DNA of 64,000 nucleotides from Candidatus Enterococcus murrayae (GCF_017315985.1 NZ_JAFLVR010000027.1:1-64000), one strand, 5' to 3'. Shown: positions 34,963 through 43,325, counted from the first letter of the stretch. Notes: generated by a model not told the origin, from the letters alone. Numbers and translations are program-made.

Positions 34963-36495
34963 TTAATTTTGACTAATCTCAATGACACGATCCACCCAGT
35001 CTTGATAGAAGCCTTCTTCGTGGGAAACAACGATGACCGTGCCGGCGAAATTCGCCAGGCTTTCACGTAAGCTATCCTTTGTGGCCTGGTCGATATGGTT
35101 GGTCGGCTCATCGAGGATCAACAAGTTGCCCTTTTGCATGGTCATCTGACAAAGCTTGACCTTGGTTTGCTCACCACCGCTCAGGGTACTAAGGGGTTCT
35201 TGCGCCAATTGATTCGGCAGACCCGCTCTAGCTAAATGCTTCCGCAATTCTTTGACAGTTTCTTTCGGAAAATGTTCGCTTAAATACTGTAATGGTGTTT
35301 GATAGGGATTTTCCCATTGCAGATCTTGCTCGAAATAGTTGATCTTTGTATTAGCCGGAAAATGAAATTCGCCAGCAATTTTAGGGATCGTTCCGATCAA
35401 TGTTTTCAGCAATGTAGATTTACCGATACCGTTAAACCCGCGGATTGCGACCTTTTCACCATAACGCAATGTGATATTGATAGGTGACAATAATGGTCTT
35501 TGGTACCCAATCTCGAGATCGGTCGTTTCAAGTGCTAACGTCGTAACAATCGGGGCATGAGGGAACTCAAAATGTGCGACTGCGTTAGTAGACGGAGGCG
35601 TTAAGCGTTCCACTTTATCCAATTGCTTTTGTCGACTTTTTGCCATCGTTGAACGTGAACCGGCTTTGTATTTACGAATATAAGCTTCGGTTTTTTCAAT
35701 TTGCCGTTTTTGTGACGCGTATTGCTTCATGTAGGTTTCCTGAAACTGTTCCTTTTGTTTTAAGGCTTTGGTCAGATTTCCGGTGTATTTAGTAAGCTTG
35801 CCGAATTCGATATCGGCAATGTGAGTCGTAATCTGATTCAAAAAGTCGCGATCATGGGAGATCACCACAAAGGTTCCCGCAAAATCCTGTAGAAACTGGC
35901 TCAACCAGGCGACATGTTCGTCATCCAAATGATTCGTCGGCTCATCCAAGATCAGAACGTCTGGTTTTTCGAGTAATAGTTTTGCCAGAATCAGTTTTGA
36001 GCGTTGTCCGCCGCTTAGATCCTCTAAGGGGGTGCCCATGCCTAAAATATCCAGCCCTAAGCCGCTGCTCATTTCGGCGATCAAGGTATCGATTTGATAA
36101 AAATCACCTTGGTCTAATTCCGTCTGCAAGCGACCCGCTTTTTCCAGCAGCTTGTCATCCATCGATTCGCCATACTCCATGTACAATTCGCCGATCTTTG
36201 CTTCTTTAGCAAAATCCGCCGCATAAGCGGTCTTCAAAAAATCCTTGATCGACAATGTCGGATCAACTTCAACATATTGGTCCAAATATCCCACGTGGAT
36301 ATTTTTTTGCCAGGCGATAGTGCCCTCATCTGGCAGCTGTTCGCCAGTAATAATCTTAATCAAGGTACTTTTTCCAGCCCCATTTTGTCCAATCAGGCCA
36401 AGATGTTCCCCTTTATTCAAATGCAATTCTAAATCCTCGTATAAAATTTTATCGCCGAATTGCTGGGCGATCCCTGTTAAATCTAAGATACTCAT
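34963..36495 (-). CDS. ABC-F family ATPase
   Basis: 510-aa soluble protein with two ABC domains and no membrane segment. Domain 1: Walker A GQNGAGKST (about 36-44), signature LSGGQRSKL, Walker B VLILDEPTNHLD. Domain 2: GFNGIGKST, LSGGEQTKV, LLILDEPTNHID. The inter-domain linker (about 235-310) is highly charged and alpha-helical (KQKEQFQETYMKQYASQKRQ), the ribosome-contacting P-site tRNA-interaction motif of the family. Could be a translation factor or an antibiotic-resistance ABC-F; linker length does not point clearly to a known resistance type. Confidence 0.92.
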   Translation of the reverse strand: MSILDLTGIAQQFGDKILYEDLELHLNKGEHLGLIGQNGAGKSTLIKIITGEQLPDEGTIAWQKNIHVGYLDQYVEVDPTLSIKDFLKTAYAADFAKEAKIGELYMEYGESMDDKLLEKAGRLQTELDQGDFYQIDTLIAEMSSGLGLDILGMGTPLEDLSGGQRSKLILAKLLLEKPDVLILDEPTNHLDDEHVAWLSQFLQDFAGTFVVISHDRDFLNQITTHIADIEFGKLTKYTGNLTKALKQKEQFQETYMKQYASQKRQIEKTEAYIRKYKAGSRSTMAKSRQKQLDKVERLTPPSTNAVAHFEFPHAPIVTTLALETTDLEIGYQRPLLSPINITLRYGEKVAIRGFNGIGKSTLLKTLIGTIPKIAGEFHFPANTKINYFEQDLQWENPYQTPLQYLSEHFPKETVKELRKHLARAGLPNQLAQEPLSTLSGGEQTKVKLCQMTMQKGNLLILDEPTNHIDQATKDSLRESLANFAGTVIVVSHEEGFYQDWVDRVIEISQN

Positions 36496-36555
36496 GTTTC
36501 TCCTACTTTCTTACTCAATTTCCCATCATCTAATAAAAGTAGTCCATAGTCAAGT

Positions 36556-36593
36556 AAAAAAGAGCCCTTTTTCAAGGACTCAGTGAGTTTTTT
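36556..36593. terminator. Weak terminator of the micro-ORF pair
   Basis: GAGCCCTT and AAGGACTC pair with one mismatch around a T-rich loop, with A- and T-runs outside. It lies between the 39-aa ORF and the ABC-F gene promoter region. Confidence 0.45.
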
Positions 36594-36711
36594 ACAGTTG
36601 GGCAGACAATAGGTAATTGATAATATCGGAAATCATTTCGACCAATTGAACGAAAAGCTCCCAGCCCCAACCAATCAAACCATCAATAAATTGAAAAAGA
36701 AATTCTATCAT
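36592..36711 (-). CDS. 39-aa hydrophobic/acidic micro-protein
   Basis: The frame encodes 39 residues: a strongly hydrophobic, amphipathic and acidic helix with MIEFLFQFIDGLIGWGWELF at the start and no Lys or Arg. TAGGAGAAAAC lies just upstream. It starts 12 nt after the stop of the 35-aa ORF, so the two appear to be a bicistronic unit. It resembles in type small membrane peptides, leaderless bacteriocin-like or toxin peptides, but no family is recognised. Confidence 0.5.
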   Translation of the reverse strand: MIEFLFQFIDGLIGWGWELFVQLVEMISDIINYLLSAQL

Positions 36712-36723
36712 TGTTTTCTCCTA

Positions 36724-36831
36724 CTATTTGAATAAACTTGCTACCCAATTGATGGGGTAGAGGGACAGGTGCAGGGTCACATGAGCTAACAAATAACTTA
36801 TTGCGAAGAATGGAAATAACAATTGTTTCAT
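36724..36831 (-). CDS. 35-aa hydrophobic micro-protein
   Basis: 35 residues, hydrophobic with a short basic end: MKQLLFPFFAISYLLAHVTL is likely one membrane helix. GGAGG is located 8-9 nt before the ATG, and a -10-like TATACT (minus strand, about 36865-36870) lies upstream. The GC-rich palindrome GGCGGGGCCGCC at about 36877-36888 overlaps the -35 area and could be an operator. Confidence 0.5.
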   Translation of the reverse strand: MKQLLFPFFAISYLLAHVTLHLSLYPINWVASLFK

Positions 36832-36940
36832 ATTTTTTCAACCTCCGTATTTTTTGTTGCTTTAGTATAACCTGAAGGCGGGGCCGCCAGACATAGATTT
36901 ACCTTATCGTTAACGAACAAATATGTAAGCTGAGCACACA

Positions 36941-36979
36941 AAAAAGCCCCTGCTTTCTATTAGTAAGCAGAGGCTTTTA
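36941..36979 (-). terminator. Terminator of the 48-aa ORF
   Basis: AAGCCTCTGCTT on the minus strand pairs with AAGCAGGGGCTT across a 9-nt loop, then TTTTT. Confidence 0.75.
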
Positions 36980-37012
36980 ATTATAGGCTTCATTCATTGA
37001 GAGGTGCGCTCC

Positions 37013-37159
37013 TTAGGCAGATTTTTTTAAGTCATAGATCGCTTGTTCAATGGTGATTCCAGTTGCTTGTTGACCAGTAACAGTTGAATAGACAATGAAG
37101 ATGTTTTCTGCTAAATCAAACGTTACACGATAGGGTTTTTCTTGATCAAAAAAGGTCAT
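37013..37159 (-). CDS. 48-aa soluble small protein
   Basis: 48 residues, from MTFFDQEKPYRVTFDLAE to an end in TIEQAIYDLKKSA. The strand-strand-helix order with a T-x-E-Q-A helix is reminiscent of HicB-like small folds, but the similarity is weak. AAAGGAGG lies 8 nt before the ATG and a terminator follows, so it is a good candidate for a real single-gene unit. Confidence 0.6.
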   Translation of the reverse strand: MTFFDQEKPYRVTFDLAENIFIVYSTVTGQQATGITIEQAIYDLKKSA

Positions 37160-37595
37160 AGTTTTTCCTCCTTTCATTTAATAACAAACTTACAAACAAA
37201 AGTATAACACATTAAAATAAAATAATAAAAGAAATTTGCATTCATAAAATATTTTAATTATTTAAAAAATGAATGATGGCTTTTTTGCTTGATATCCTAT
37301 AAAAAAAGCTGATTTTTGGGATGAAAAGGGATGGATCGAGAAATAATCGAACAATTTATAGCGCTGAGAAAAGGAGGCTGCTATTTTGGTGAAGCTTTTC
37401 CTGCCATGATTCGATGACCGGCACGGCACTAAGCATCTGGGCTGATGATTTTGGACGAGGGGACGAGACGTTGTTCGCTTTATCCGATAGCTCGATAGTT
37501 TGGTTTAATAAAAAAGCAATTACCAAAAATACTTTTATTTTGTAAAGTTTTAAACGTTTTGACTTTATGGATATTAAGTAAAAATAGCTAAATGC
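37160..37595. other. AT-rich intergenic stretch with a possible gene remnant
   Basis: From ATG 37331 a 28-codon frame reads MDREIIEQFIALRKGGCYFG and ends at TGA 37415; an ATG at 37414 in another frame continues for 43 codons (MTGTALSIWADDFGRG). The protein-like composition suggests a frameshifted remnant or small ORFs, but nothing is recognised. The rest is A/T-rich with no clear signals. Confidence 0.25.
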
Positions 37596-37649
37596 AAAAA
37601 AGCCAGAAGCTCAATCGAATCAACCGATTGTCTGCTTCTGGCTTTTTTG
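37596..37649. terminator. Bidirectional terminator after the ECF S-component gene
   Basis: AAAAAAGCCAGAAGC pairs with GCTTCTGGCTTTTTT, with inner pairs CAATCG/CGATTG and runs of A and T on both ends. Confidence 0.85.
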
Positions 37650-37690
37650 TAAGCTTTCGCCCCTGCCAAGGACATTTATTATAGCATAAT

Positions 37691-38239
37691 TTAAATAGGC
37701 TGATTATGAAAAATCAACTGCATTGCACGTCTTAGAGGGAAGTAAACTAGGCTGACAATCAAAATCGTAGAAAAAATATTGATCACAGTGGCAGGCATCG
37801 TAGCCAGTGCGGCGAAGAAGGCCGGTCTTAGCTGAGCGCCTGCGATCATCGACATGAGAGTCGCTTTGATGACTGACATGATAAATTTTGCAATGCCGGC
37901 ACAGATTCCGATAATAACGATCTGGTAAATACGGGTTGGTTTGCGCTTAAAAAGTGAAAAAGCTGCATAAGCCGCTGCCCCCACAACAAAGCTCTCGATT
38001 AAGAAATAGGGCGCCTCGGCCGCGAAACCATTTAAAATATCGAAAACGAAAAAGCCGATTCCGCCGGCTAGAGCGCCCTGCCAATAACCAATCAGCAGAA
38101 CAGCCAATAGTACGACGGAATTTCCGAAGTGGATAAAGGCACCAGTGGGCAGAGGAATCTTAATCATGGTTCCCATCAAAGTAAGTGCCGAAAATAGTGC
38201 GACTAGTACGAGGTTTTGAATTCGTTTATCACTGTTCAT
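37691..38239 (-). CDS. ECF transporter S component, probably for pyridoxine
   Basis: About 182-aa substrate-binding membrane protein of an energy-coupling-factor vitamin transporter with about six helices. Typical N-terminal pattern: NLVLVALFSALTLMGTMIKI, then TGAFIHFGNSVVLLAVLLIG and GGIGFFVFDIL. ATG 38239 is chosen because GGAG is 7 nt upstream; it overlaps the end of pdxK by 11 nt. The link to pyridoxine kinase suggests a vitamin B6 substrate (PdxU-like). The shared EcfAA'T module is not in the window. Confidence 0.85.
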   Translation of the reverse strand: MNSDKRIQNLVLVALFSALTLMGTMIKIPLPTGAFIHFGNSVVLLAVLLIGYWQGALAGGIGFFVFDILNGFAAEAPYFLIESFVVGAAAYAAFSLFKRKPTRIYQIVIIGICAGIAKFIMSVIKATLMSMIAGAQLRPAFFAALATMPATVINIFSTILIVSLVYFPLRRAMQLIFHNQPI

Positions 38240-39047
38240 CAGAGTACTCCAATCGTTTTTCTCCATGTGTATAAGCCCCATGCCAGACATGCCCAACATA
38301 TGGATTTATTTTTTCTCCCATCGCGATTGCCGCCTGAACAAAATCGATCGCCAACTTGACCGCTTTATCAACGGGATAATTTTTAGCGATCGCCGCAGTG
38401 ATTGCTGCGGCAAAGGTACACCCAGCACCATGATTATAAGGCGTGTCAATGACCGGGTGGGGATATCGTTGAAAATGACTGCCGTCATAATACAGATCAA
38501 GTGTTTTTTCAGAATCCAACCGTGCGCCGCCCTTGATCACTACCTGCTTCACACCTAACAAAGCGATCTTCTTCGCTGCTTCCTGCATCTGCTTCTCCGA
38601 AGTGAGTTCGCCCATTTCCGATAAAATTCCCGCTTCACGCAAATTTGGTGTTGTAATCAGTGCATGAGGCAATAATTTTTCTCTCAAAGCCTGAACCTGT
38701 TCGTTTTTAATAAAATCCTGCGTTCCCTTGCCGCCGATAACTGGGTCAACGATGAATGGGTGATCCTTTGGGAGACGCTCACTGACTAAATCAATGATCT
38801 CCTGTGAGGGCAGCAGCCCTGTTTTGACGGCATCAACCGGACCTGCAAAAACAGAAGCGAGTTGCTCTTGGATCAGCTCTAAGGAAAGGGGATGCAAATG
38901 GTGCGCGCCAGATGCTGGCTCCAAGGTGACGATGGAGGTAATTGCGGCCAGACCAAAAGTACCAAATTCCTGAAAGGTTTTTAAATCCGCTTCAAGTCCG
39001 CCGCCTCCAGTGGCATCTGAACCTGCGATTGTAACAACTTTTTTCAT
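38229..39047 (-). CDS. pdxK: Pyridoxine/hydroxymethylpyrimidine-type kinase
   Basis: About 272-aa ribokinase-fold kinase. VVTIAGSDATGGGGLEADLK at the start, VDAVKTGLLPS, DPVIGGKGTQDF, TPNLREAGIL and the anion-hole motif YNHGAGCTFAAAI near the end define the PdxK/ThiD family. The C-terminal GCTF and the Gly-rich N-terminus fit the PdxK2 branch of Firmicutes that phosphorylates pyridoxine or pyridoxal. Start ATG 39047 has GGAG 9 nt upstream and overlaps the stop of the preceding small ORF (ATGA). Coupled to the ECF S component: uptake and trapping of vitamin B6. Confidence 0.88.
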   Translation of the reverse strand: MKKVVTIAGSDATGGGGLEADLKTFQEFGTFGLAAITSIVTLEPASGAHHLHPLSLELIQEQLASVFAGPVDAVKTGLLPSQEIIDLVSERLPKDHPFIVDPVIGGKGTQDFIKNEQVQALREKLLPHALITTPNLREAGILSEMGELTSEKQMQEAAKKIALLGVKQVVIKGGARLDSEKTLDLYYDGSHFQRYPHPVIDTPYNHGAGCTFAAAITAAIAKNYPVDKAVKLAIDFVQAAIAMGEKINPYVGHVWHGAYTHGEKRLEYSDEQ

Positions 39048-39214
39048 ATCGAGATACTCCATTTGTTTTGTAATAATATATCCTGTTGCTTCTCAGATGA
39101 AAACAGCCAATTGGCTTTGTTTTTCCTCATCCACTTTTGAGCAGGTAGGAAGAGGCTCTCCAGATACTGAAAAAATTTCATCGGATCAAAGCCTAAGAAA
39201 GCAGTATAAATCAT
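39044..39214 (-). CDS. Small ORF coupled to pdxK, function unknown
   Basis: About 56 residues from the ATG 39214 (MIYTAFLGFDPMKFFQYLES), basic and aromatic, no membrane helix. The open frame extends back to a TTG at 39277, inside the end of the padR gene; no good ribosome binding site marks either start. It is supported mainly by the ATGA overlap with pdxK and by filling the space in a minus-strand operon. Confidence 0.4.
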   Translation of the reverse strand: MIYTAFLGFDPMKFFQYLESLFLPAQKWMRKNKANWLFSSEKQQDILLQNKWSISI

Positions 39215-39245
39215 GTCCGGACTAACCACAAATAGAACGAGTTTG

Positions 39246-39788
39246 CTAAGCCTTCCTAGTTGCTCCAAGGCTCCCAAGCCAACTCAAGTATTCTTCCTCT
39301 CTATGAATTGCGTGCATCAATATAAGATAATGCCCATAATTTTCCTGAATCTTTTCATCGGGGAAGACGATGTGCCTTCGACTTTCCAAGTGCTCCAGCT
39401 TTTTTTGATGCAGTTCGATTTGCTGCTGAATCATTTCCGGCAATCGTTCATCCTCGATACTTTTTATGAAATACAGCTTCAAAACAAACTCGTCCTTATT
39501 TGTCGGCAGCTCAGTTAAGGGTTCCTTCAGCCATTCCAGCAGGGCAATCCTTCCTGCGTCCGTTAGTGAATAAACCTTTTTCTCCAATTTTGTTCCAACG
39601 ATCTCTGTTTGAAAATTGATCCAGCCCTTTTTGGTGAGCTTTGACAGCTCTGGATAAATTTGACTGTGTTTGGCTTGCCAAAACTCGCCAATCTCAGTGG
39701 TAAAAGCAGTTTTTATATCATAACCGGTCTTTTGACCTTCCTGCAGCATTCCCAAAATAATATATTGCAACGTATTTTTTTGTGCGAT
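39246..39788 (-). CDS. padR: PadR, repressor of phenolic acid decarboxylase; SD points at an ATC start
   Basis: About 180-aa regulator with PadR winged helix (NTLQYIILGMLQEGQKTGYD then SQIYPELSKLTKKGWI) and a C-terminal helical Vir_act_alpha_C dimerisation domain (about 95-180). It represses padC until phenolic acids are present. The normal family N-terminus (M-A-x-x-N-x-L-x-Y) begins here at an ATC codon (39786-39788): GGGAGAGG lies 6 nt upstream of it. The only earlier canonical start, TTG 39809, has no ribosome binding site and would put the SD inside the coding region. Divergent from padC with a shared operator. Confidence 0.85.
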   Translation of the reverse strand: MAQKNTLQYIILGMLQEGQKTGYDIKTAFTTEIGEFWQAKHSQIYPELSKLTKKGWINFQTEIVGTKLEKKVYSLTDAGRIALLEWLKEPLTELPTNKDEFVLKLYFIKSIEDERLPEMIQQQIELHQKKLEHLESRRHIVFPDEKIQENYGHYLILMHAIHREEEYLSWLGSLGATRKA

Positions 39789-39844
39789 CTTAAACCTCTC
39801 CCTTGACAATGAACTGAAATCATTCTATCATAATCATGAAATCT

Positions 39845-39870
39845 AAAACATGTAAATAATTACATGTTTT
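39845..39870. promoter_or_regulatory. PadR operator
   Basis: Perfect inverted repeat with 11-bp arms AAAACATGTAA and TTACATGTTTT around ATAA, between padR and padC. ATGTAA-N-TTACAT is the known core of PadR boxes in Lactobacillales and Bacillus. Confidence 0.85.
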
Positions 39871-39895
39871 AGTTTAACGAATTGGAGGGATAAAA

Positions 39896-40429
39896 TTGAA
39901 ACAATTTAAAACATTAGCAGATTTTGTCGGCACACACTTTATTTATACCTATGATAACGGCTGGGAATATGAATGGTACGCAAAAAATGACCATACGGTA
40001 GATTATCGAATTCACGGAGGAATGGTTGCCGGACGCTGGGTGAAGGATCAGGAAGTACAAATGGATCTACTAACGGAAGGTGTTTATAAGATTACTTGGA
40101 CAGAACCCACTGGAACGGACGTTGCGTTAGACTTTTTACCAAATGAAGAAAAGCTTCATGGCACGATTTTCTTTCCTAAATGGGTAGAAGAGCATCCCGA
40201 AATAACTGTAACATTCCAAAATGAACACATTGACGAAATGCTTGCCGCAAGAGAAAAATATGAGACTTATCCTAAGCTGGTCGTTCCTGAATTTGCGAAG
40301 ATTACGTATGCTGGTGAAGCGGGAGAAGATAACGAGGATGTCATTAGTGAAGCGCCTTATGAAGGAATGCCCGATGACATTCGTAATGGAAACTATTATG
40401 ATAAAAATTATCGCCGCGTCAATAAATAG
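39896..40429 (+). CDS. padC: Phenolic acid decarboxylase
   Basis: 177-aa non-oxidative decarboxylase that converts p-coumaric, ferulic and caffeic acids to vinyl phenols and detoxifies them. The lipocalin-like barrel sequence is highly typical: [20 protein letters not shown] (Tyr pair for substrate), [35 protein letters not shown] (catalytic Glu), [16 protein letters not shown] and [16 protein letters not shown] start at 39896 with GGAGGG 7 nt upstream. Controlled by the divergent PadR. Confidence 0.95.
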   Translation: MKQFKTLADFVGTHFIYTYDNGWEYEWYAKNDHTVDYRIHGGMVAGRWVKDQEVQMDLLTEGVYKITWTEPTGTDVALDFLPNEEKLHGTIFFPKWVEEHPEITVTFQNEHIDEMLAAREKYETYPKLVVPEFAKITYAGEAGEDNEDVISEAPYEGMPDDIRNGNYYDKNYRRVNK

Positions 40430-40433
40430 AGAC

Positions 40434-40472
40434 GAAAAAGGTTCAACATTTTTTTATGTTGAACCTTTTTTT
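40434..40472. terminator. Bidirectional terminator
   Basis: AAAAGGTTCAACAT pairs perfectly with ATGTTGAACCTTTT around a short T loop, followed by T residues; between padC and the convergent aspD. Confidence 0.85.
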
Positions 40473-40474
40473 CT

Positions 40475-42070
40475 CTATTTTGTTTTCATCCATTGATCAC
40501 GAATTTCGTCCGTTAAACGAATGATCCGTTTGCCGACCTCAGGATATTGATTAGTAGCTAGATTGGCTAAAGAAACGCGAACAGCCCATTCACTGCTGCC
40601 AAAAGCGTTGGCCTTCAAAAGCATCAGCTGTTCTTTTTCTGCGAGGGAAGTTAGGACTTTTGTAACAGTCCATTTATTCTTTAAGTAGTCCGCGAAGGCG
40701 TTGCCGTAGCGTTTGCGGCTCCAGTCTTCGTAATTGATCTCGCAATAATAGGCCGTATCCAAATCCTCCAGCGGTTCCTGCAGGCCTAAGGTATTAAACA
40801 AGAGCTTTTCTCGTTGGCGGCAAATATCCATTACTTCGGCCTTGTAGGCTTTTCCTTCATCTAATAAGCTGTACAAACTAAACATAACCATCATTACCTG
40901 CTGCGGAGCAGAAAGACCGGCGGCATGATTCAAGGCAACATCGCGACTGTCAGCCACACAGCGATCAATAAAGGGAATGGTTGTTGGATCAGCGGTCAAA
41001 GAAGCATAGCGCTCGTTCAATTGTTCGATCTTGTCTTGCGGCAGGTTCGCGATCAATTCGTCAAACAGATTGTGTTTGGCAACGGCGATGGTTCCTACAC
41101 GCCAGCCAGTCGCACCAAAATATTTCGAATACGAATAAATGCAGGCAGTATTGTAAGGAATTTCTGAGAACAATGAGGTGAAGACCGGAACAAAGGTACC
41201 ATATACATCATCGGTCAAGATCATCAACTCCGGATTGTCCGTTGCAACGATATCCTTTAGCAAGTCGATCGTTGGCTGTGCCAAAGCATTCGCTGTCGGG
41301 TTACTTGGGTTCACCACGAAAACGGCTTTGATATCGGAATCGCGCAGTTTATTGATTTCTTCATCGGGGTATTGATAGGTCATTTTGCCATCAATCATAG
41401 TTTGCTTTGCTTGGACTTTGACGATGTCAAAAGAATATTTCGGTAATTCAGGAATTTCTAAATAAGGCGCAAAGGTCGGCAGCATCAATGCGATTTTATC
41501 GCCGCGATTCAATAGAAAATTATTGAATAAGGTGTCGAAAATATAGCAGATTCCCGCAGTTCCGCCTTCAACAGCGAAAATATCGAAGGGGATCGCACTG
41601 TCAGAGAAAAGCTCTTGATTCAAGTAGGCTTTGATCGGCCCTTCGCAGGCAGTCAAACATCGTACAGGATTTGGATAATTATCGCCAATGATGTGATCCA
41701 GTATATCCGTCAGCCAAGCTTCCTTTGGCATGCCAAGGTAGTTGTTGTCAGAAAACCAGATTTTTTTCAAGAAGGCAGCGCCTTTTCCTGGATGAGCGGC
41801 TAAAAATTCAACGAAGCGCTGACCACGAGCTGCATCAGATTGGATCATTCCAGCGGTTAGTTCACCAGTGCCATATAGGGTTTCTTGTGTAGCGAACTGA
41901 CCGAGTAAAAAGAAGGCTTCTCGAGGTGTAGGAGCGGTCCAGTTGGGATTTCCGCGACCAGCATTCAAAAGCTTGGTAACATTTTTGTTTTCATGAATCT
42001 TTTGTTCTAAAAAGAGACTTAATTCAAAGGGACTTAGTTCTTCTAAGGCTTGTTCAGTAATTGTAGACAC
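40475..42070 (-). CDS. aspD: Aspartate 4-decarboxylase / aspartate aminotransferase (AspD)
   Basis: 531-aa PLP enzyme converting L-aspartate to L-alanine and CO2; in some Lactobacillales coupled to aspartate/alanine exchange that generates proton motive force. The fold-type I aminotransferase core includes NPSNPTANAL, the PLP-binding lysine in YSYSKYFGATGWR (K316) and an Arg near the end (EWAVRVSLANL). The N-terminal extension with RGNPNWTAPTPREAF is characteristic of bacterial aspartate beta-decarboxylases and distinguishes it from normal AspC. GTG start at 42070. No AspT antiporter is adjacent. Confidence 0.9.
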   Translation of the reverse strand: MSTITEQALEELSPFELSLFLEQKIHENKNVTKLLNAGRGNPNWTAPTPREAFFLLGQFATQETLYGTGELTAGMIQSDAARGQRFVEFLAAHPGKGAAFLKKIWFSDNNYLGMPKEAWLTDILDHIIGDNYPNPVRCLTACEGPIKAYLNQELFSDSAIPFDIFAVEGGTAGICYIFDTLFNNFLLNRGDKIALMLPTFAPYLEIPELPKYSFDIVKVQAKQTMIDGKMTYQYPDEEINKLRDSDIKAVFVVNPSNPTANALAQPTIDLLKDIVATDNPELMILTDDVYGTFVPVFTSLFSEIPYNTACIYSYSKYFGATGWRVGTIAVAKHNLFDELIANLPQDKIEQLNERYASLTADPTTIPFIDRCVADSRDVALNHAAGLSAPQQVMMVMFSLYSLLDEGKAYKAEVMDICRQREKLLFNTLGLQEPLEDLDTAYYCEINYEDWSRKRYGNAFADYLKNKWTVTKVLTSLAEKEQLMLLKANAFGSSEWAVRVSLANLATNQYPEVGKRIIRLTDEIRDQWMKTK

Positions 42071-42413
42071 AAATACGACTCCTTTTACGCTTTATTTGCT
42101 TTCATAGTAACGAGAATAATTTTTAATACAGCGTAAATACGCTTAGAGTTTATGAGAAAGTTTCTGTTAAATTACAAAGAAATAAGGTGCGTTTTCTTTT
42201 GGTATATACTAAAAAGGTTAATAAGACAATGAGTTAAGCGCTTACCGTATTCTAAGAAACCAATTCCTAAAGATTTTTTTACGTATTCGATATCAGACTT
42301 TCGACCCATGTCAAATATAAAAAAATAGGGCATACTATTGTTATAAGTTAATCGTAAGTAAATAGATGGACGTTGGAGTATATATAGATATCTAATGTGA
42401 GGAGGAATCAGAG
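42071..42413. other. Intergenic region between divergent aspD and an 84-aa membrane protein
   Basis: Contains promoter-like AT-rich motifs (GGTATATACTAAAAAG near 42201) and a weak cre-like GTTAAGCGCTTACC (about 42232-42245). Neither is firm; no ORF or hairpin stands out. Confidence 0.3.
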
Positions 42414-42668
42414 ATGGATCAGTTGATCGCTATTGCGTTTATTGCGTTGTTAGTTTTCTTTGTAATTAAAGTCGGGTCCGTTTTATGGCGTATTGCCGGT
42501 GTATTGTTTTTGCTATTTATCATTTATATGTATAAGGATCAGGTCATTACACAAGTTCAGAACTTTATTGCCAATCCAAACTTCGGTGGATTATGGCAAA
42601 GTGTTTCCGGGTTTTTCGGAGATTTGTTTGATAAGGTTGCTGGTTTTGTCAGTACTGTGATTGAATAA
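42414..42668 (+). CDS. Small membrane protein of unknown function
   Basis: 84 aa with two hydrophobic helices (about 4-20 and 24-40) and an amphipathic aromatic C-terminal half (GGLWQSVSGFFGDLFDKVAG). GAGGAGG lies upstream of the ATG. Family not recognised; a membrane-associated role is likely. Confidence 0.7.
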   Translation: MDQLIAIAFIALLVFFVIKVGSVLWRIAGVLFLLFIIYMYKDQVITQVQNFIANPNFGGLWQSVSGFFGDLFDKVAGFVSTVIE

Positions 42669-42810
42669 AAGCTTGAGAAGTTCTCTTAACAGAGGGCTTC
42701 TTTTTTTTTAGAAAAAAAGAAAGTGGCTATTTAGGTGTGATATACTAAAAGGTATCTTTTGTGTAGACAAAAGAGAAATGGAGTGAAAAAAGGAAAACAG
42801 GGGTGTTTTT

Positions 42811-43323
42811 TTGAAGAAAAGGACGATCAAGCAAGAATTGTTCTATTTATTTTCTATGGAGCTATTTAGCGCGGTGATATTTTGGGTAGTTTATGGCATG
42901 TGGGTAAGGGCGGAACCATGGGTCGGAAAAGCCGCGATTTATTATCCATTAATTGTGTTGATAGTCATTCTTGTACAGGGTTCACTTTATTGGTTGAATT
43001 GCTTAATGAGGCTAAAAAAACAGAATGCTTTGGATACGCAACAGATCGCGAGGATCTATCGACTCTTTAAAATCATGGATTATGGCTTGCTGGCAGCCTA
43101 TATCCCAGTTCTACTTTTTACAAAGAGCTTCTCAGTTGTTGGTATGCTGATTTGGCTGTTTGCGATTATTGAACTGATCAATTATTTCCATTACCGCCTA
43201 TCTTATTACACAAAATCAGGACTTGGACTACAAATTATCAAGCCGTTGAGATCGCTTATTTCAGGCACAGCGGTAAAATCTCAAATTGCTAAAGAAATCT
43301 TATCCGTACAAAAAGGAAAATGA
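42811..43323 (+). CDS. Four-helix membrane protein of unknown function
   Basis: 170 aa with four hydrophobic helices (about 10-28, 40-62, 92-110, 112-132), basic loops and a positively charged C-terminus (VQKGK). TTG start at 42811 with a GGGGTG purine run upstream. Not recognised; looks like a small integral membrane protein, separate from the 84-aa gene before it. Confidence 0.75.
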   Translation: MKKRTIKQELFYLFSMELFSAVIFWVVYGMWVRAEPWVGKAAIYYPLIVLIVILVQGSLYWLNCLMRLKKQNALDTQQIARIYRLFKIMDYGLLAAYIPVLLFTKSFSVVGMLIWLFAIIELINYFHYRLSYYTKSGLGLQIIKPLRSLISGTAVKSQIAKEILSVQKGK

Positions 43324-43325
43324 TA

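Noticed and set aside
42232-42245. GTTAAGCGCTTACC as a cre site
   Set aside because: Two departures from the consensus and placed far from both flanking start codons; kept only as a remark.
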